From assembly GCA_963785065.1 (NCBI GenBank), contig CAWATX010000002.1:1612001-1676000 (forward strand): a stretch of DNA of 64,000 bases, in the 5' to 3' direction. Positions 1-7,940 of the stretch are shown here, piece by piece (the stretch's first letter is position 1; every line of letters starts with the position of its first letter). The stretch is from CAVSRC01 sp963785065 (GTDB taxonomy: Bacteria; Pseudomonadota; Alphaproteobacteria; Rhizobiales; Kaistiaceae). The translations under genes were made by a program, and so were the position numbers. The notes below the pieces were generated by a model, which searched no databases, was not told the DNA's origin, and saw nothing but the letters and a program-made list of their open reading frames with translations.

Positions 1-176
1 CCGCCAGATGTCGGATCGAAAACGATCTCGCCATCGCCGTGCGGGTGGAAGACCTGGAATTTGTCGTCCAGCGGAACGCTGGTCGTCTCGGCAAAAGCCG
101 CCTGAACCTCTCGGCCGATGTCGGCGCCCTTCTGTTCAAACAACGCACGCGGCAGATCAATCTGGACGAGGGGCAT
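1..176 (-). CDS. tautomerase family protein, 5' part only (runs off the window)
   Basis: The first 58 codons of a minus-strand gene are visible. The protein begins MPLVQIDLPRALFEQKGADI, with the Met-Pro start typical of 4-oxalocrotonate-tautomerase-like proteins, in which the N-terminal proline is the catalytic base once Met is removed. The segment TTSVPLDDKFQVFHPHGDGE also fits larger rhizobial members of this family. The start ATG lies inside the 3' end of the upstream oxidoreductase gene (20-bp overlap), with GGAGA just ahead of it, so the two are probably translationally coupled. By context it is the last visible gene of a sugar-acid-type catabolic operon. The 3' end is outside the window. 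Confidence 0.75.
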   Translation of the reverse strand, partial: MPLVQIDLPRALFEQKGADIGREVQAAFAETTSVPLDDKFQVFHPHGDGEIVFDPTSG

Positions 177-1320
177 GGTCGGTCTCCGGATTCTTCAGGA
201 AGTGGGCAACGTCAGCGGGGCCAAAGGGTGCCGGGCGCTGCGGCATAAGCGTCAGTGAAACAGGCGTGCCGGTGCGCACCGAAGCGACCATGGCATCGGC
301 GGCCTCCACGACGTGGGTCGCAAGCTCGGCAGGCGTGCGATGAGCCTGCTCGCGCTCCATCGCGTCGATCATCTCGGCAATGCCGATGCCGCGGTAGTTG
401 GATTGGTGCGGCTTCTCCGGCGGCCAGTTGGGGCGTGCCAGGGGATTGTTTTCGAGCGGGACTATCTCCCAGTCCCCGTGGGCAGGGGCGAATTTCAGCG
501 GCCCGCCGTGCCAGTTGGGATGCGGCAGGCTGAGCGAGCCGAGGGTGCCATGGACTTCGAGATCGGGTTGCGAATTCTTCCAGACGTCCCAGCTCGTCAT
601 CAGCGCGGCCTGGGCGCCCGAACGGAAGGTGGCGAGCGCGAGAACGCTGGTCATTACTTCGACGGGGACGGTCATTCCCTTCTGTGGTCCCTCGGCCGTG
701 AACGTGCGTGTCTCGAAGCCGCGGAACCCACTCGCGTTGACTTGCGCGATTGGCCCGAGAAGGACAATGAGCGCCGCCAGGAAATAGGGGCCGACATCGT
801 GGACCGGACCACCACCGGGCTCGCGGTAGAAGAAAGCCGGGTTCGGATGCCAGTCGTCGGCACCGTGATACATGATCGACGCGGTCGCCATCAGTGGACG
901 GCCGATTGCACCCGCGTCGATCATCGCGCGCGCTTTCTGCAGTCCGGCGCCGAGAATCGTGTCGGGGGCGACGCCAAGCCTGAGACCGCGTTCGCCGGCG
1001 AGAGCGACAAGTTCTCTCGCCTCCTGCAGCTTGGTGCCCAACGTCTTCTCGCAGAAGACGTGCTTGCCCGCTTCGAGCGCCGTCTTTGTGGTGGCAAAAT
1101 GGGCGGCCGGTGGGGTCAGGTTGAGGATGATGTCGATATCATCGCGCGCGATCAGCCGCTCCGGCGTCTCTGCCGGCAGGCCCCAAACGGCGGCTCGCGC
1201 GCTAGCGCGTTCCGCGTTCTGGTCCGCCACGGCGGCGATCCGGTAGTTGCGCATCATTGATGCATTGCGCACGTACACATCCGCGATGGACCCTGTGCCG
1301 AGCACGCCGACCGATTTCAT
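157..1320 (-). CDS. Gfo/Idh/MocA family NAD(P)-dependent oxidoreductase
   Basis: A 387-residue protein starting MKSVGVLGTGSIADVY, the Rossmann glycine motif (GxGxxA-like) for NAD(P). It continues with the family hallmark HVFCEKTLGTKLQEAREL at about residues 90-107 (the EKP-type motif, here EKT) and a C-terminal Gfo/Idh/MocA domain with GGGPVHDVGPYFLAAL. These enzymes oxidise or reduce sugars and cyclitols in the cytoplasm. The start was placed at 1320 because AAGGGGGAAC precedes that ATG; a longer open frame exists upstream but lacks a site. It sits 80 bp downstream of a permease gene and overlaps the tautomerase, so it is part of the ABC uptake operon. The substrate cannot be read from the sequence. 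Confidence 0.88.
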   Translation of the reverse strand: MKSVGVLGTGSIADVYVRNASMMRNYRIAAVADQNAERASARAAVWGLPAETPERLIARDDIDIILNLTPPAAHFATTKTALEAGKHVFCEKTLGTKLQEARELVALAGERGLRLGVAPDTILGAGLQKARAMIDAGAIGRPLMATASIMYHGADDWHPNPAFFYREPGGGPVHDVGPYFLAALIVLLGPIAQVNASGFRGFETRTFTAEGPQKGMTVPVEVMTSVLALATFRSGAQAALMTSWDVWKNSQPDLEVHGTLGSLSLPHPNWHGGPLKFAPAHGDWEIVPLENNPLARPNWPPEKPHQSNYRGIGIAEMIDAMEREQAHRTPAELATHVVEAADAMVASVRTGTPVSLTLMPQRPAPFGPADVAHFLKNPETDHAPRPD

Positions 1321-1400
1321 GTCGTTCCCCCTTGTCGGTGTCGATGGATGGATGCCGGCGCCGCGCGGCGGCCCGCACCGAGCATGCACCCGTCACGCGC

Positions 1401-2282
1401 TCAACCTTTCAGCGCGCCGGCGGTTAGGCCGCTGATGAACTGCCGCTGCAAGATGAGGTAGATGGTCACGACCGGAATGAGAGCGATGATGAGGCCGGAA
1501 CAGAGCGCCGTGTAATCGGTCGCATATTGTCCGACCGCCTGAAACACGGCCGACTGCACCGTCTTCCTGCCGGGCGATATGATGAAGGTGTTGGAGAACA
1601 TGAACTCGTTCCACGTGTACAGCGACTGGATGATCACGACGGTTGCGATGCCGGGACGGGCCAGCGGCAGATAGATGTGCCAGAACACTTGGAAGTCGTT
1701 GCAGCCGTCGGTACGCGCCGAGTCGCCAAGCTCGCGCGGCAAGCTCAGAAAGAACGTCCGCATCAGGAACACCGCGAAAGCGGTGCCGCCGCCGACAAAG
1801 GACAGCGCAAGTCCGGTGAGCGAATTGAGCATGTGCAGCGACTTGAGGAACTGGAACATGGGGATGAGGATCGCCTGCGGCGGGATCATCATCGCGCCGA
1901 TGAAAGCGTAGAAGACGAACTCACGCCCGGGAAAGCGGTAGCGTGCGAAGGCGTAGGCCGCCGGCGTCGCGAAGAGGACGATCAGGCTGACGGTCAAGGT
2001 GGTGACATAGAGCGAGTTGCCGAGATGAACCGGAAAGTTCATCGCGAACCACACGCGCGGGAAGTTCTGCCATTTGATCTCGCTCGGCAGGACCGTGTTG
2101 AAGACCTCACGGGAATCCTTGACCGAGGTGACGATCATCCACATCAGCGGAAATGCTTCCACGACCACGATCACGATGAGGATGACGTAGATGAGTGTGC
2201 GCGTAAGAATCAGCGGTAAGGTCTCGGAGGCGCTCCCGCCAGCCGGCTTGAGGAGCGACAGCATCGTCGGGCGGACGTTCAT
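1401..2282 (-). CDS. carbohydrate ABC transporter permease, MalG/UgpE type
   Basis: A 293-residue inner-membrane protein with about six hydrophobic helices; the first is at residues 30-50 (YVILIVIVVVEAFPLMWMIV). The cytoplasmic coupling loop reads LGDSARTDGCNDFQVFWHIY, a divergent form of the family EAA motif (EAA replaced by DSA, the following xxDG kept). The protein ends soon after the last helix, as MalG-type subunits do. The start is at 2282 because TAGGGGGCCAGCA precedes it; a start 21 bp further up would overlap the previous gene. It pairs with the MalF-type permease next to it to form the membrane channel for the binding protein at 3307-4542. No ATPase gene is visible in this operon. 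Confidence 0.88.
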   Translation of the reverse strand: MNVRPTMLSLLKPAGGSASETLPLILTRTLIYVILIVIVVVEAFPLMWMIVTSVKDSREVFNTVLPSEIKWQNFPRVWFAMNFPVHLGNSLYVTTLTVSLIVLFATPAAYAFARYRFPGREFVFYAFIGAMMIPPQAILIPMFQFLKSLHMLNSLTGLALSFVGGGTAFAVFLMRTFFLSLPRELGDSARTDGCNDFQVFWHIYLPLARPGIATVVIIQSLYTWNEFMFSNTFIISPGRKTVQSAVFQAVGQYATDYTALCSGLIIALIPVVTIYLILQRQFISGLTAGALKG

Positions 2283-2292
2283 TGCTGGCCCC

Positions 2293-3228
2293 CTACACTT
2301 CAATCTGGGAATCGAGATCGCGACGCCGCCCGAGGCGGATCTGGATCATCGAAACGACGATGCTGAGCACCAGGATGACAATGGCGATGGCGGTGGCGTA
2401 ACCGAGGCGCGAGTTCGAGGCACCCATGGCCCCGAAGGCGATGGAGTAGAGGTAGGTGCCGAGCGTCGCGCTGGCGTAATTGGGGCCGCCGGCGGTCATT
2501 ACCCAGATTTGGTCGAAGACCTTGATGCCGTTGATGGTATTGAGGACGACCACGATCAGGATCACCGGCCGGATCGTCGGCACGGTGACGTTCATGAAGC
2601 GGGTCCAGGCATTGGCGCCGTCGAGTTCGGCGGCTTCATACAGCTCCTGCGGCACGCTCTGCAGCGCCGCGAAGAAGATGACCAGGTAGAAGCCGAGCGA
2701 CTGCCACACTGACACGATGATGACGCTCGGCATGACGGTGTTGGTGCCAGCGAGCCACAACGGCGTGAACGCGCCCAGTCCGACGGCGCGCAGGACGCTG
2801 TTGATGGCGCCGAAATTGGGCTCGAACAGCATGGCCCAGAGCAGACCGCTGATGGCCAGCGAAATGATCACCGGCATGAAGTAGAGCGTGCGGAACACCG
2901 TGCTGCCGCGGATGCCGGAATTGAGAAGGCTGGCGATCAGCAATGGTAGGATGGTCTGTAGGGTCACCGTGCTGACGGTGAAATAGATGGTGTGCCACAG
3001 CGCCCGGAAGAACGTCGCGTCGTGAAGCAGCCTCTCATAGTTGGCCAGGCCCGCCCACTTGGGCGGGGTCATGCCGTTCCAGTGCTGCAGGCTGAGCAGG
3101 ATGGCATCGGCCATCGGCACCGCCATGGTCAGGATCAGTGCCAGAGCGGCAGGCGCAATGAACAATGCCGGAGCAATGAACGGCTGCAGGCGAAGCGGTA
3201 CGAACGGCGGACGGGCGGATGTGGCCAT
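2293..3228 (-). CDS. carbohydrate ABC transporter permease, MalF/UgpA type
   Basis: A 311-residue membrane protein with an N-terminal helix at about residues 16-40 (FIAPALFIAPAALALILTMA) and further helices along its length. It has a well-preserved EAA loop, LYEAAELDGANAWTRF, which docks on the ATPase subunit. This is the classic length and layout of the shorter MalF-type sugar permeases of rhizobia. It ends 10 bp before the start of the MalG-type gene. The 78 bp separating it from the upstream binding-protein gene contain a strong stem-loop. Together with the neighbours it imports a carbohydrate or sugar acid; which one is not evident. Confidence 0.9.
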   Translation of the reverse strand: MATSARPPFVPLRLQPFIAPALFIAPAALALILTMAVPMADAILLSLQHWNGMTPPKWAGLANYERLLHDATFFRALWHTIYFTVSTVTLQTILPLLIASLLNSGIRGSTVFRTLYFMPVIISLAISGLLWAMLFEPNFGAINSVLRAVGLGAFTPLWLAGTNTVMPSVIIVSVWQSLGFYLVIFFAALQSVPQELYEAAELDGANAWTRFMNVTVPTIRPVILIVVVLNTINGIKVFDQIWVMTAGGPNYASATLGTYLYSIAFGAMGASNSRLGYATAIAIVILVLSIVVSMIQIRLGRRRDLDSQIEV

Positions 3229-3247
3229 TTGCGGTTCTTCCGGATGT

Positions 3248-3276
3248 GCTGCGCCGCCTCACAGAGGCGGCGCAGC
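3248..3276 (-). terminator. perfect 13-bp stem-loop between binding-protein and permease genes
   Basis: Thirteen paired bases (3248-3260 with 3264-3276) around an ACA loop, almost pure GC. There is no T-run on the minus strand, so full termination is doubtful. In binding-protein ABC operons such a structure commonly protects the upstream mRNA and lowers permease output relative to the binding protein, and that is the likely role here. Confidence 0.6.
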
Positions 3277-3306
3277 CGGGAGGAGACCCGAGTATGCGCT
3301 TCTTTT

Positions 3307-4542
3307 CTAGTTGCGCGCCGCCATGACGTCCGCCTCGATCTTCTTGGCACCGTCTTCCGGCGTCATCGAGCCGTCCAGCGTGGCTTGGCAAACGTTGGAC
3401 ACCGAATCCCAGCTACCGGGCCCGAAGAGGATGTGGTTCGCCGAGTCGGTCGAGATCCACGAGATCATCGTGCGGACCTTCGGATTGTCGATCTGGTCAA
3501 CCGCGCTCTTCATCGACGGAAACGACTGCAGGCCTTTGGCGCGCCAATTGTAGACGTCGGGCCGGTAGATGTAGGCGATGAACTTCAGCGCGAGGTCCTT
3601 GTTCGGGCTGTCGGCGCTGACCGACCAGGCTTCGCCGGCGCCGTCGCCGGTATAGTGGACGCTGTCGGCCGTCAGCGCCGGCACCTTGTGGACGGAGTAG
3701 TTGTCGAGCCAGTCCTTGCTGCCGTTCTGCGCAAAGATGGCCGGGGTCCACGATCCGCCATAGTACATGGCCGCACGCCCCTGGTAGACCAGCTGGCGGC
3801 TCTGCGGGTCGTCGATGCCGTTGATGCCGGGCGGGAACACGCCCGACTTGGCAAGGCGCTGCAGCAGACCGAGGGCATCGATCACCGGCTTGGAGTCCCA
3901 GCTGACGCCGGGCTTGGTGTGATCGTCGAGCTCATAGGCGTCGCCGCCATACTGCGCGATGAGCGGCAGGAAGAAGTCTGGGCAGGTGTTGCGCGTCAGG
4001 TTGCCCCAGGAGAGCGGGATATAGCCCGCGGCCTTGAACTTCGGCACGTCGGCGATCAGTTCGTCCCAGGTGTTGGGCACCTCGAGGCCAACTTCCTTCA
4101 TGATGCGGTCGTTGGCGAAGACGCCGAAGTCCTGGGCCATGTCGGGAAGGCCGTAGGGCTTGTCGTCGAAGGTGTACTGGCGCAGCGGGCCGCTGAAGAA
4201 CTGGTCAAAGAACTTCTGGTCGAACACGTCCTTGAAGTTCACCAGGTGACCGGAACGGCCGAGCTCGCCGGTCTTGGTGCCGCCGTTGAACACGTCGGGA
4301 AGCTCGCCCGCCGCGATCATTGCGGTCAGGGTCGAAAGATACTGGCTGAACGCGACGAAGTTGCTCTCGACCTTGACCCCGGGGTTCTCCGCCTCGAAGC
4401 CGGCGACGGTCTTGTCCCAATAGTCGGTCCCGGCAACGTAGGCCGGCTGCCAGCTCATCACGTGAAGCGTGGTGTCAGCCAGTGCCGGGAAAGCGGCCGC
4501 CGCAAGCAAGGCAGCGGCGGTAGCGGCGATAAGTCTCTTCAT
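3307..4542 (-). CDS. sugar ABC transporter extracellular solute-binding protein
   Basis: A 411-residue family-1 binding protein. A clear Sec signal peptide (MKRLIAATAAALLAAAAFPA, cleavage after ALA) is followed by DTTLHVMSWQPAYVAGTDYW. Typical elements are GELPDVFNGG near residue 90 (the GxxPDV motif of sugar binders) and a helical C-terminal half ending KKIEADVMAARN. It is periplasmic and delivers substrate to the two permeases downstream. The start at 4542 is supported by AAGGGAGAAG at the correct distance; an open frame extends 96 codons further but has no signal peptide there. The gene is separated from the upstream dehydratase gene by a 166-bp gap holding a stem-loop. Confidence 0.92.
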   Translation of the reverse strand: MKRLIAATAAALLAAAAFPALADTTLHVMSWQPAYVAGTDYWDKTVAGFEAENPGVKVESNFVAFSQYLSTLTAMIAAGELPDVFNGGTKTGELGRSGHLVNFKDVFDQKFFDQFFSGPLRQYTFDDKPYGLPDMAQDFGVFANDRIMKEVGLEVPNTWDELIADVPKFKAAGYIPLSWGNLTRNTCPDFFLPLIAQYGGDAYELDDHTKPGVSWDSKPVIDALGLLQRLAKSGVFPPGINGIDDPQSRQLVYQGRAAMYYGGSWTPAIFAQNGSKDWLDNYSVHKVPALTADSVHYTGDGAGEAWSVSADSPNKDLALKFIAYIYRPDVYNWRAKGLQSFPSMKSAVDQIDNPKVRTMISWISTDSANHILFGPGSWDSVSNVCQATLDGSMTPEDGAKKIEADVMAARN

Positions 4543-4618
4543 GATTGCTTCTCCCTTGATGTCGCTCGTCAGTCCGTTTCGCCGAGCTGGCGAGCTTTTA
4601 TTTGGCCAGAAGTGTGAC

Positions 4619-4652
4619 GGCGGGTGCCGGGCTCCGCCCGCGAGCACCCGCC
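4619..4652 (-). terminator. long GC-rich stem-loop between dehydratase and binding-protein genes
   Basis: The outer stem 4619-4627/4644-4652 (9 bp) is stacked on an inner stem 4628-4632/4636-4640 (5 bp) with a 3-base bulge. No T-run follows on the minus strand. It lies in the 166-bp gap between two operon genes and is probably an mRNA-processing or attenuation structure rather than a complete terminator. Confidence 0.45.
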
Positions 4653-4708
4653 AAATCGCATCGGCACCCGAAGGGACGACCGGTTCCGCATCGTCAGCCC
4701 CCTTGGGC

Positions 4709-5911
4709 TCATTCTCCCGGCCCACCAAACGCGGCGCCGGCACGCGGCAAAGACATTTCCTCGCTGGCACGCAGGGAACCGTTGATCGCCCACATCGATT
4801 GCACCGCCCGATCCTCGTAGGGGTGGTCACGGACGACCGATTCGTTGAGTTCGATGCCGCCCAGTCCCGGGAGGGTGCTCACTCGATAACTGCCACCCAC
4901 TGGCATGGGGCAGTTGGTCACGAGTTCGCGGCGCCAAGCGGCATCGAATTCGGAAAAGGATTCCTGCAGGACGACATTGGTTGTCGCCGCATAGAGCTGA
5001 ACGACCGCAGCGGTCGCGATCGGGCCGAAAGGTGAGTGGAACGACACCGGCAGATAGGCGCTGTCGGCAAGCACAGCGATCTTCTTCGCCTCGAGCAGGC
5101 CGCCGACTTGGATCGGATCGGGCTGGACGATGTGCGGGCGTCCTTCCGCGAGAAGCTGCGGCACCTGGTAACGCGAGTAGCAGCGCTCGCCGGAAGCGAT
5201 CTGCAGGCCGCGCGGGCGCTCTACCTGGCCCAGCGCAGCATAGTTCTCCGGGTCCACGGGCTCCTCAAACCAGTCGACGCCGGCTTCGGCGAGCTGATGG
5301 GCGAGCAGGCTGGCGGTGCCGACACTGAACCGTCCGTGGCCATCGACAAACACCTGGACGTCGGAACCAACCGCCGACCGCACCGCGACGACATCGTCCA
5401 TGGCGCGCCGCAGGTCGGCGCGGCCGGGATCGCGTCCAAAGCCCCAGAACGGATCGAACTTGAGGCCGCGATAGCCAGCAGCAACGACCTTGCGTGCGGC
5501 CGCGGCGATATCGGCGGTCCCCCTCTCCGCGTCGTACCAGCCGTTGGCATAGGCCGGAATCGCCGAGTGAACGCGACCACCGAGGAGATTGTACACGGGT
5601 TGGCCCAGGGCCTTTCCGCAGATATCCCAGAGGGCGAATTCGATCGCCGCCATGGCGCTGTTGAGTACCGGACCGCCGCGCGCATATTCGTTGCGGTACA
5701 TCGCCTGCACCAAGCGCTCGACGTCGAATGGCGAAACGCCAAGCACGTAACGGGTCGCCATGTGATCGATGGCAGTGGCGACGGTCCGCGCCTGCCACTG
5801 CATGGTGCCCTCGCCGAGACCTGTGAGGCCGGTGTCGGTGTGGACTCGGGTGATGACTAGATTGTTCCACCCGTGCCCTACCAGGAAGACCTCAACGCGG
5901 CTGACCTTCAC
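4709..5911 (-). CDS. mandelate racemase/muconate-lactonizing (enolase superfamily) enzyme
   Basis: A 400-residue enolase-superfamily protein. It starts VKVSRVEVFLVGHGWNNLVI and carries the barrel motifs in order: GYRGLKFDPFWGF (about 145-157, second-strand Lys), VQVFVDGHGRF (metal-binding Asp), DWFEEPVDPENY (metal-binding Glu), LQIASGERCYSR (third metal Glu) and LPVSFHSPFGPIATAA (catalytic His). This layout resembles the sugar-acid dehydratases and racemases of the galactonate dehydratase type. The start is taken as GTG at 5911 because GGAGG lies just before it. The open frame extends 29 codons upstream, but that stretch covers the likely promoter. It is the first gene of the uptake operon and divergent from a GntR regulator, so it probably acts first on the imported substrate. 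Confidence 0.85.
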   Translation of the reverse strand: MKVSRVEVFLVGHGWNNLVITRVHTDTGLTGLGEGTMQWQARTVATAIDHMATRYVLGVSPFDVERLVQAMYRNEYARGGPVLNSAMAAIEFALWDICGKALGQPVYNLLGGRVHSAIPAYANGWYDAERGTADIAAAARKVVAAGYRGLKFDPFWGFGRDPGRADLRRAMDDVVAVRSAVGSDVQVFVDGHGRFSVGTASLLAHQLAEAGVDWFEEPVDPENYAALGQVERPRGLQIASGERCYSRYQVPQLLAEGRPHIVQPDPIQVGGLLEAKKIAVLADSAYLPVSFHSPFGPIATAAVVQLYAATTNVVLQESFSEFDAAWRRELVTNCPMPVGGSYRVSTLPGLGGIELNESVVRDHPYEDRAVQSMWAINGSLRASEEMSLPRAGAAFGGPGE

Positions 5912-5975
5912 GCTGCCTCCCAACGGCGCCTTGCTGGCGCTCTGTCGGGGAATAGGTACATAATCTTTCGTCAGA

Positions 5976-5990
5976 AATCTATAGAATTTT
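5976..5990. promoter_or_regulatory. candidate GntR operator, copy 1
   Basis: AATCTATAGAATTTT contains the palindromic core TCTATAGA. It lies in the 148-bp divergent region between the dehydratase start (5911) and the GntR start (6060). A 14 of 15 match occurs at 7717-7731, upstream of the epimerase gene transcribed toward the same regulator. The neighbouring TGTCACTTGACA (5993-6004) is a second near-palindrome. Confidence 0.5.
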
Positions 5991-6059
5991 TTTGTCACTT
6001 GACAGAATCTGTGCGATGCAGCCTTTCAGTGCATCGGCAACGCTTCTCGACCGGACCCC

Positions 6060-6800
6060 ATGGCAAAGAGCTCGAGCCTATCGCATCGCGTCACCAACGA
6101 CCTCCGCCGCGACATCATCGCCGGCGTTCTCGAACCGGGTGCCTGGCTCAAGACGGAGGATCTGGCGCAACGATACGGCGTGAGCGCCAACCCGGTGCGC
6201 GAAGCGCTGTGGCGCCTGCAGGGCGAAGGCTACGTCGTAGCCAACCCCAACCAGGGTGCGCGTGTGCGGGTGGTCGACGACGACTTCGTGCGCAACATCT
6301 TCGAAATCCGCGAGGCGCTTGAGCCCATCATCATCCGCCGCTTCTGCAAACGGGTCACCCCATCCGAGATCGCGCGCCTGCGCGAGGCGGCGGCGGTGTT
6401 TGCCGAGATCGCGTCGCGGAAGACGCTGAATTTCGCCGCGCTGGACGCGGCCAACCGCGCGTTCCACGCGATCATAATGGAAGGCGAGTTCAACCTTCAG
6501 GCGATCGATGTGATGGACCGCTATGCCGGCCTCATCAACGCAACGCGCGCCAAGCTGCCGATAGCACCGGCGAGCCTGCGCCTGCGTGTGAACCAGCACG
6601 AGGAGCTGGTCGAGGCCATCGCATCAGGCAATGTGGATGAGGCTGCCGCCGTCGCCGCCGCCCACATTCGGGCGGCCTGCGAAGATATGCTGACTCAGAT
6701 GCGCCAGGTGCGGATCGTCACGGCACGCGCTGCGGCGGCCGCCGGCACGGTGAGGACGCGCGTAGCGGCCGCGGCTACTCCGTCAGAAGGGCCGCCCTAG
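6060..6800 (+). CDS. GntR family transcriptional regulator with FCD ligand domain
   Basis: A 246-residue protein. Residues 5-70 form a winged helix: SHRVTNDLRRDIIAGVLEPG, then the recognition helix region LAQRYGVSANPVREALWRL and the wing VVANPNQGARVRV, as in the FadR/VanR group. Residues 78-215 form an all-helical FCD domain with IFEIREALEP, FHAIIMEG and QHEELVEAIASGNVDEA, in which Asp/His residues normally bind a metal and a carboxylate ligand. It is divergent from the enolase-superfamily operon and convergent with an epimerase gene, so it most likely represses both in the absence of the sugar-acid substrate. Its stop codon overlaps that of the epimerase gene on a CTAG palindrome. The C-terminus is alanine-rich and low in complexity. 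Confidence 0.9.
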   Translation: MAKSSSLSHRVTNDLRRDIIAGVLEPGAWLKTEDLAQRYGVSANPVREALWRLQGEGYVVANPNQGARVRVVDDDFVRNIFEIREALEPIIIRRFCKRVTPSEIARLREAAAVFAEIASRKTLNFAALDAANRAFHAIIMEGEFNLQAIDVMDRYAGLINATRAKLPIAPASLRLRVNQHEELVEAIASGNVDEAAAVAAAHIRAACEDMLTQMRQVRIVTARAAAAAGTVRTRVAAAATPSEGPP

Positions 6801-7660
6801 CCGGAGAGGTAGTCCCGCCAACTCCGCTTCGGCCGCCAGCCCAGCATTTCTGCGGCTTTGGCGAGGCTGACCGGGGTCTCGAACTCGCCCAAACCGGACG
6901 CAATCTCGATTCCCGGAAAATGCTCCACGAACAGAGTACGCGTCGGCACGTTCATGATGGTGTCGGCAGCAGCGACGTTGAATACCTCGGTGGACTGCAG
7001 TTCGGCTGTCAGGGCACACAGGACTGCGTCGGCAACGTCGCGCGAGTCGACATATTTCCACAGGGTCTCGCGCCGAATGGAGGAATCCGCCCAGTAGTCG
7101 GGCACACGGTCGTAGCTGGCATGATGGCCGGGGACGTCGAAGAGGATGTTGGAGATTCGCAGACCGACAAAGCGCGTTCCATACATGCGGTGTAGGTGGC
7201 CGGCGAGCAACTCCGCGGTCACCTTCGACAGGGCATAGGCGGTTTGCGGCATCGGTGCGTCACTCTCGAGGATCGGGATGCGCGACGGCCAGGAGGCAAG
7301 GAAGGGATTGCCCTGCACGGTCTCGCTCGAAGCGTAGACGACGCGCGGGATGGCGAGTTGGCACGCGGCCTGGAACACGTTGAAGGTGGCGCTGGTGTTA
7401 TTGATATAGCGTGTGGCGCCCGTGAAGAAATCCGCGTCTGGCCATGGGTTGGATCCGAAATGAACCACCGCTTCGCAGCCGTGGAGGTTGGCGACGACAT
7501 CGCCGTAGTTCGTCAGATTGACCACACGGCTCGGCTCGAAGAACGGATTCGACGGCGGCATCACATCGATCTTGACCACCTCGTAGCCGCTGTCCTCCAG
7601 TCGTTCCACGATGTGCCGGCCGGCATTGCCGAGTGCTCCGGTGACAGCAATCGTTTCCAT
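6797..7660 (-). CDS. NAD(P)-dependent epimerase/dehydratase (extended SDR)
   Basis: A 287-residue extended short-chain dehydrogenase. METIAVTGALGNAGRHIVE carries the TGxxGxxG nucleotide motif, and YALSKVTAELLAG near residue 140 carries the catalytic YxxxK, with SSETVQGNPF providing the catalytic Ser region. It probably oxidises or epimerises a nucleotide sugar, sugar or uronic acid in the cytosol; uronate dehydrogenases are one possibility. The start at 7660 was chosen because the Rossmann strand begins there; a longer frame starts at 7747. A copy of the putative GntR operator lies 57-71 bp upstream. The gene runs toward the GntR gene and shares its stop-codon bases. Confidence 0.85.
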   Translation of the reverse strand: METIAVTGALGNAGRHIVERLEDSGYEVVKIDVMPPSNPFFEPSRVVNLTNYGDVVANLHGCEAVVHFGSNPWPDADFFTGATRYINNTSATFNVFQAACQLAIPRVVYASSETVQGNPFLASWPSRIPILESDAPMPQTAYALSKVTAELLAGHLHRMYGTRFVGLRISNILFDVPGHHASYDRVPDYWADSSIRRETLWKYVDSRDVADAVLCALTAELQSTEVFNVAAADTIMNVPTRTLFVEHFPGIEIASGLGEFETPVSLAKAAEMLGWRPKRSWRDYLSG

Positions 7661-7716
7661 CCCGTCCAAAATCCCCTTCCAAGAACGCCAATTTGCATAT
7701 ATATAATCGCACCGAT

Positions 7717-7731
7717 AATCTATAGGATTTT
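7717..7731. promoter_or_regulatory. candidate GntR operator, copy 2
   Basis: AATCTATAGGATTTT differs from the copy at 5976-5990 in one base and sits at nearly the same distance (about 60-70 bp) from the start codon of its gene (epimerase at 7660). The flanking sequence is AT-rich (CATATATATAAT at 7697-7707), which suits a promoter. Confidence 0.5.
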
Positions 7732-7940
7732 CGGGCTCGTGCGGCACCTCAGTCTAGCTGCACCGGGTTCGACCATCGCAGATTTGGCATTGAAACGAGA
7801 GCATCACCGAGCGGATCGCGCAACTGGCGGCCGGGCAAACGATAACACCCGCCCCAGGGGCGGAAAGCGGCTCGCAAGGTCAGCGGTCACCACCCGTCCC
7901 GTCGACCGCGCCAGCTCTCGCAACACGAAGGACAGCTCAC

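Noticed and set aside
2992..4617. A 541-codon plus-strand open frame antisense to the binding-protein gene
   Set aside because: It has no domain, is low in complexity (Arg, Val, Gly, Asp rich) and mirrors the high-GC third-codon pattern of the real minus-strand gene.
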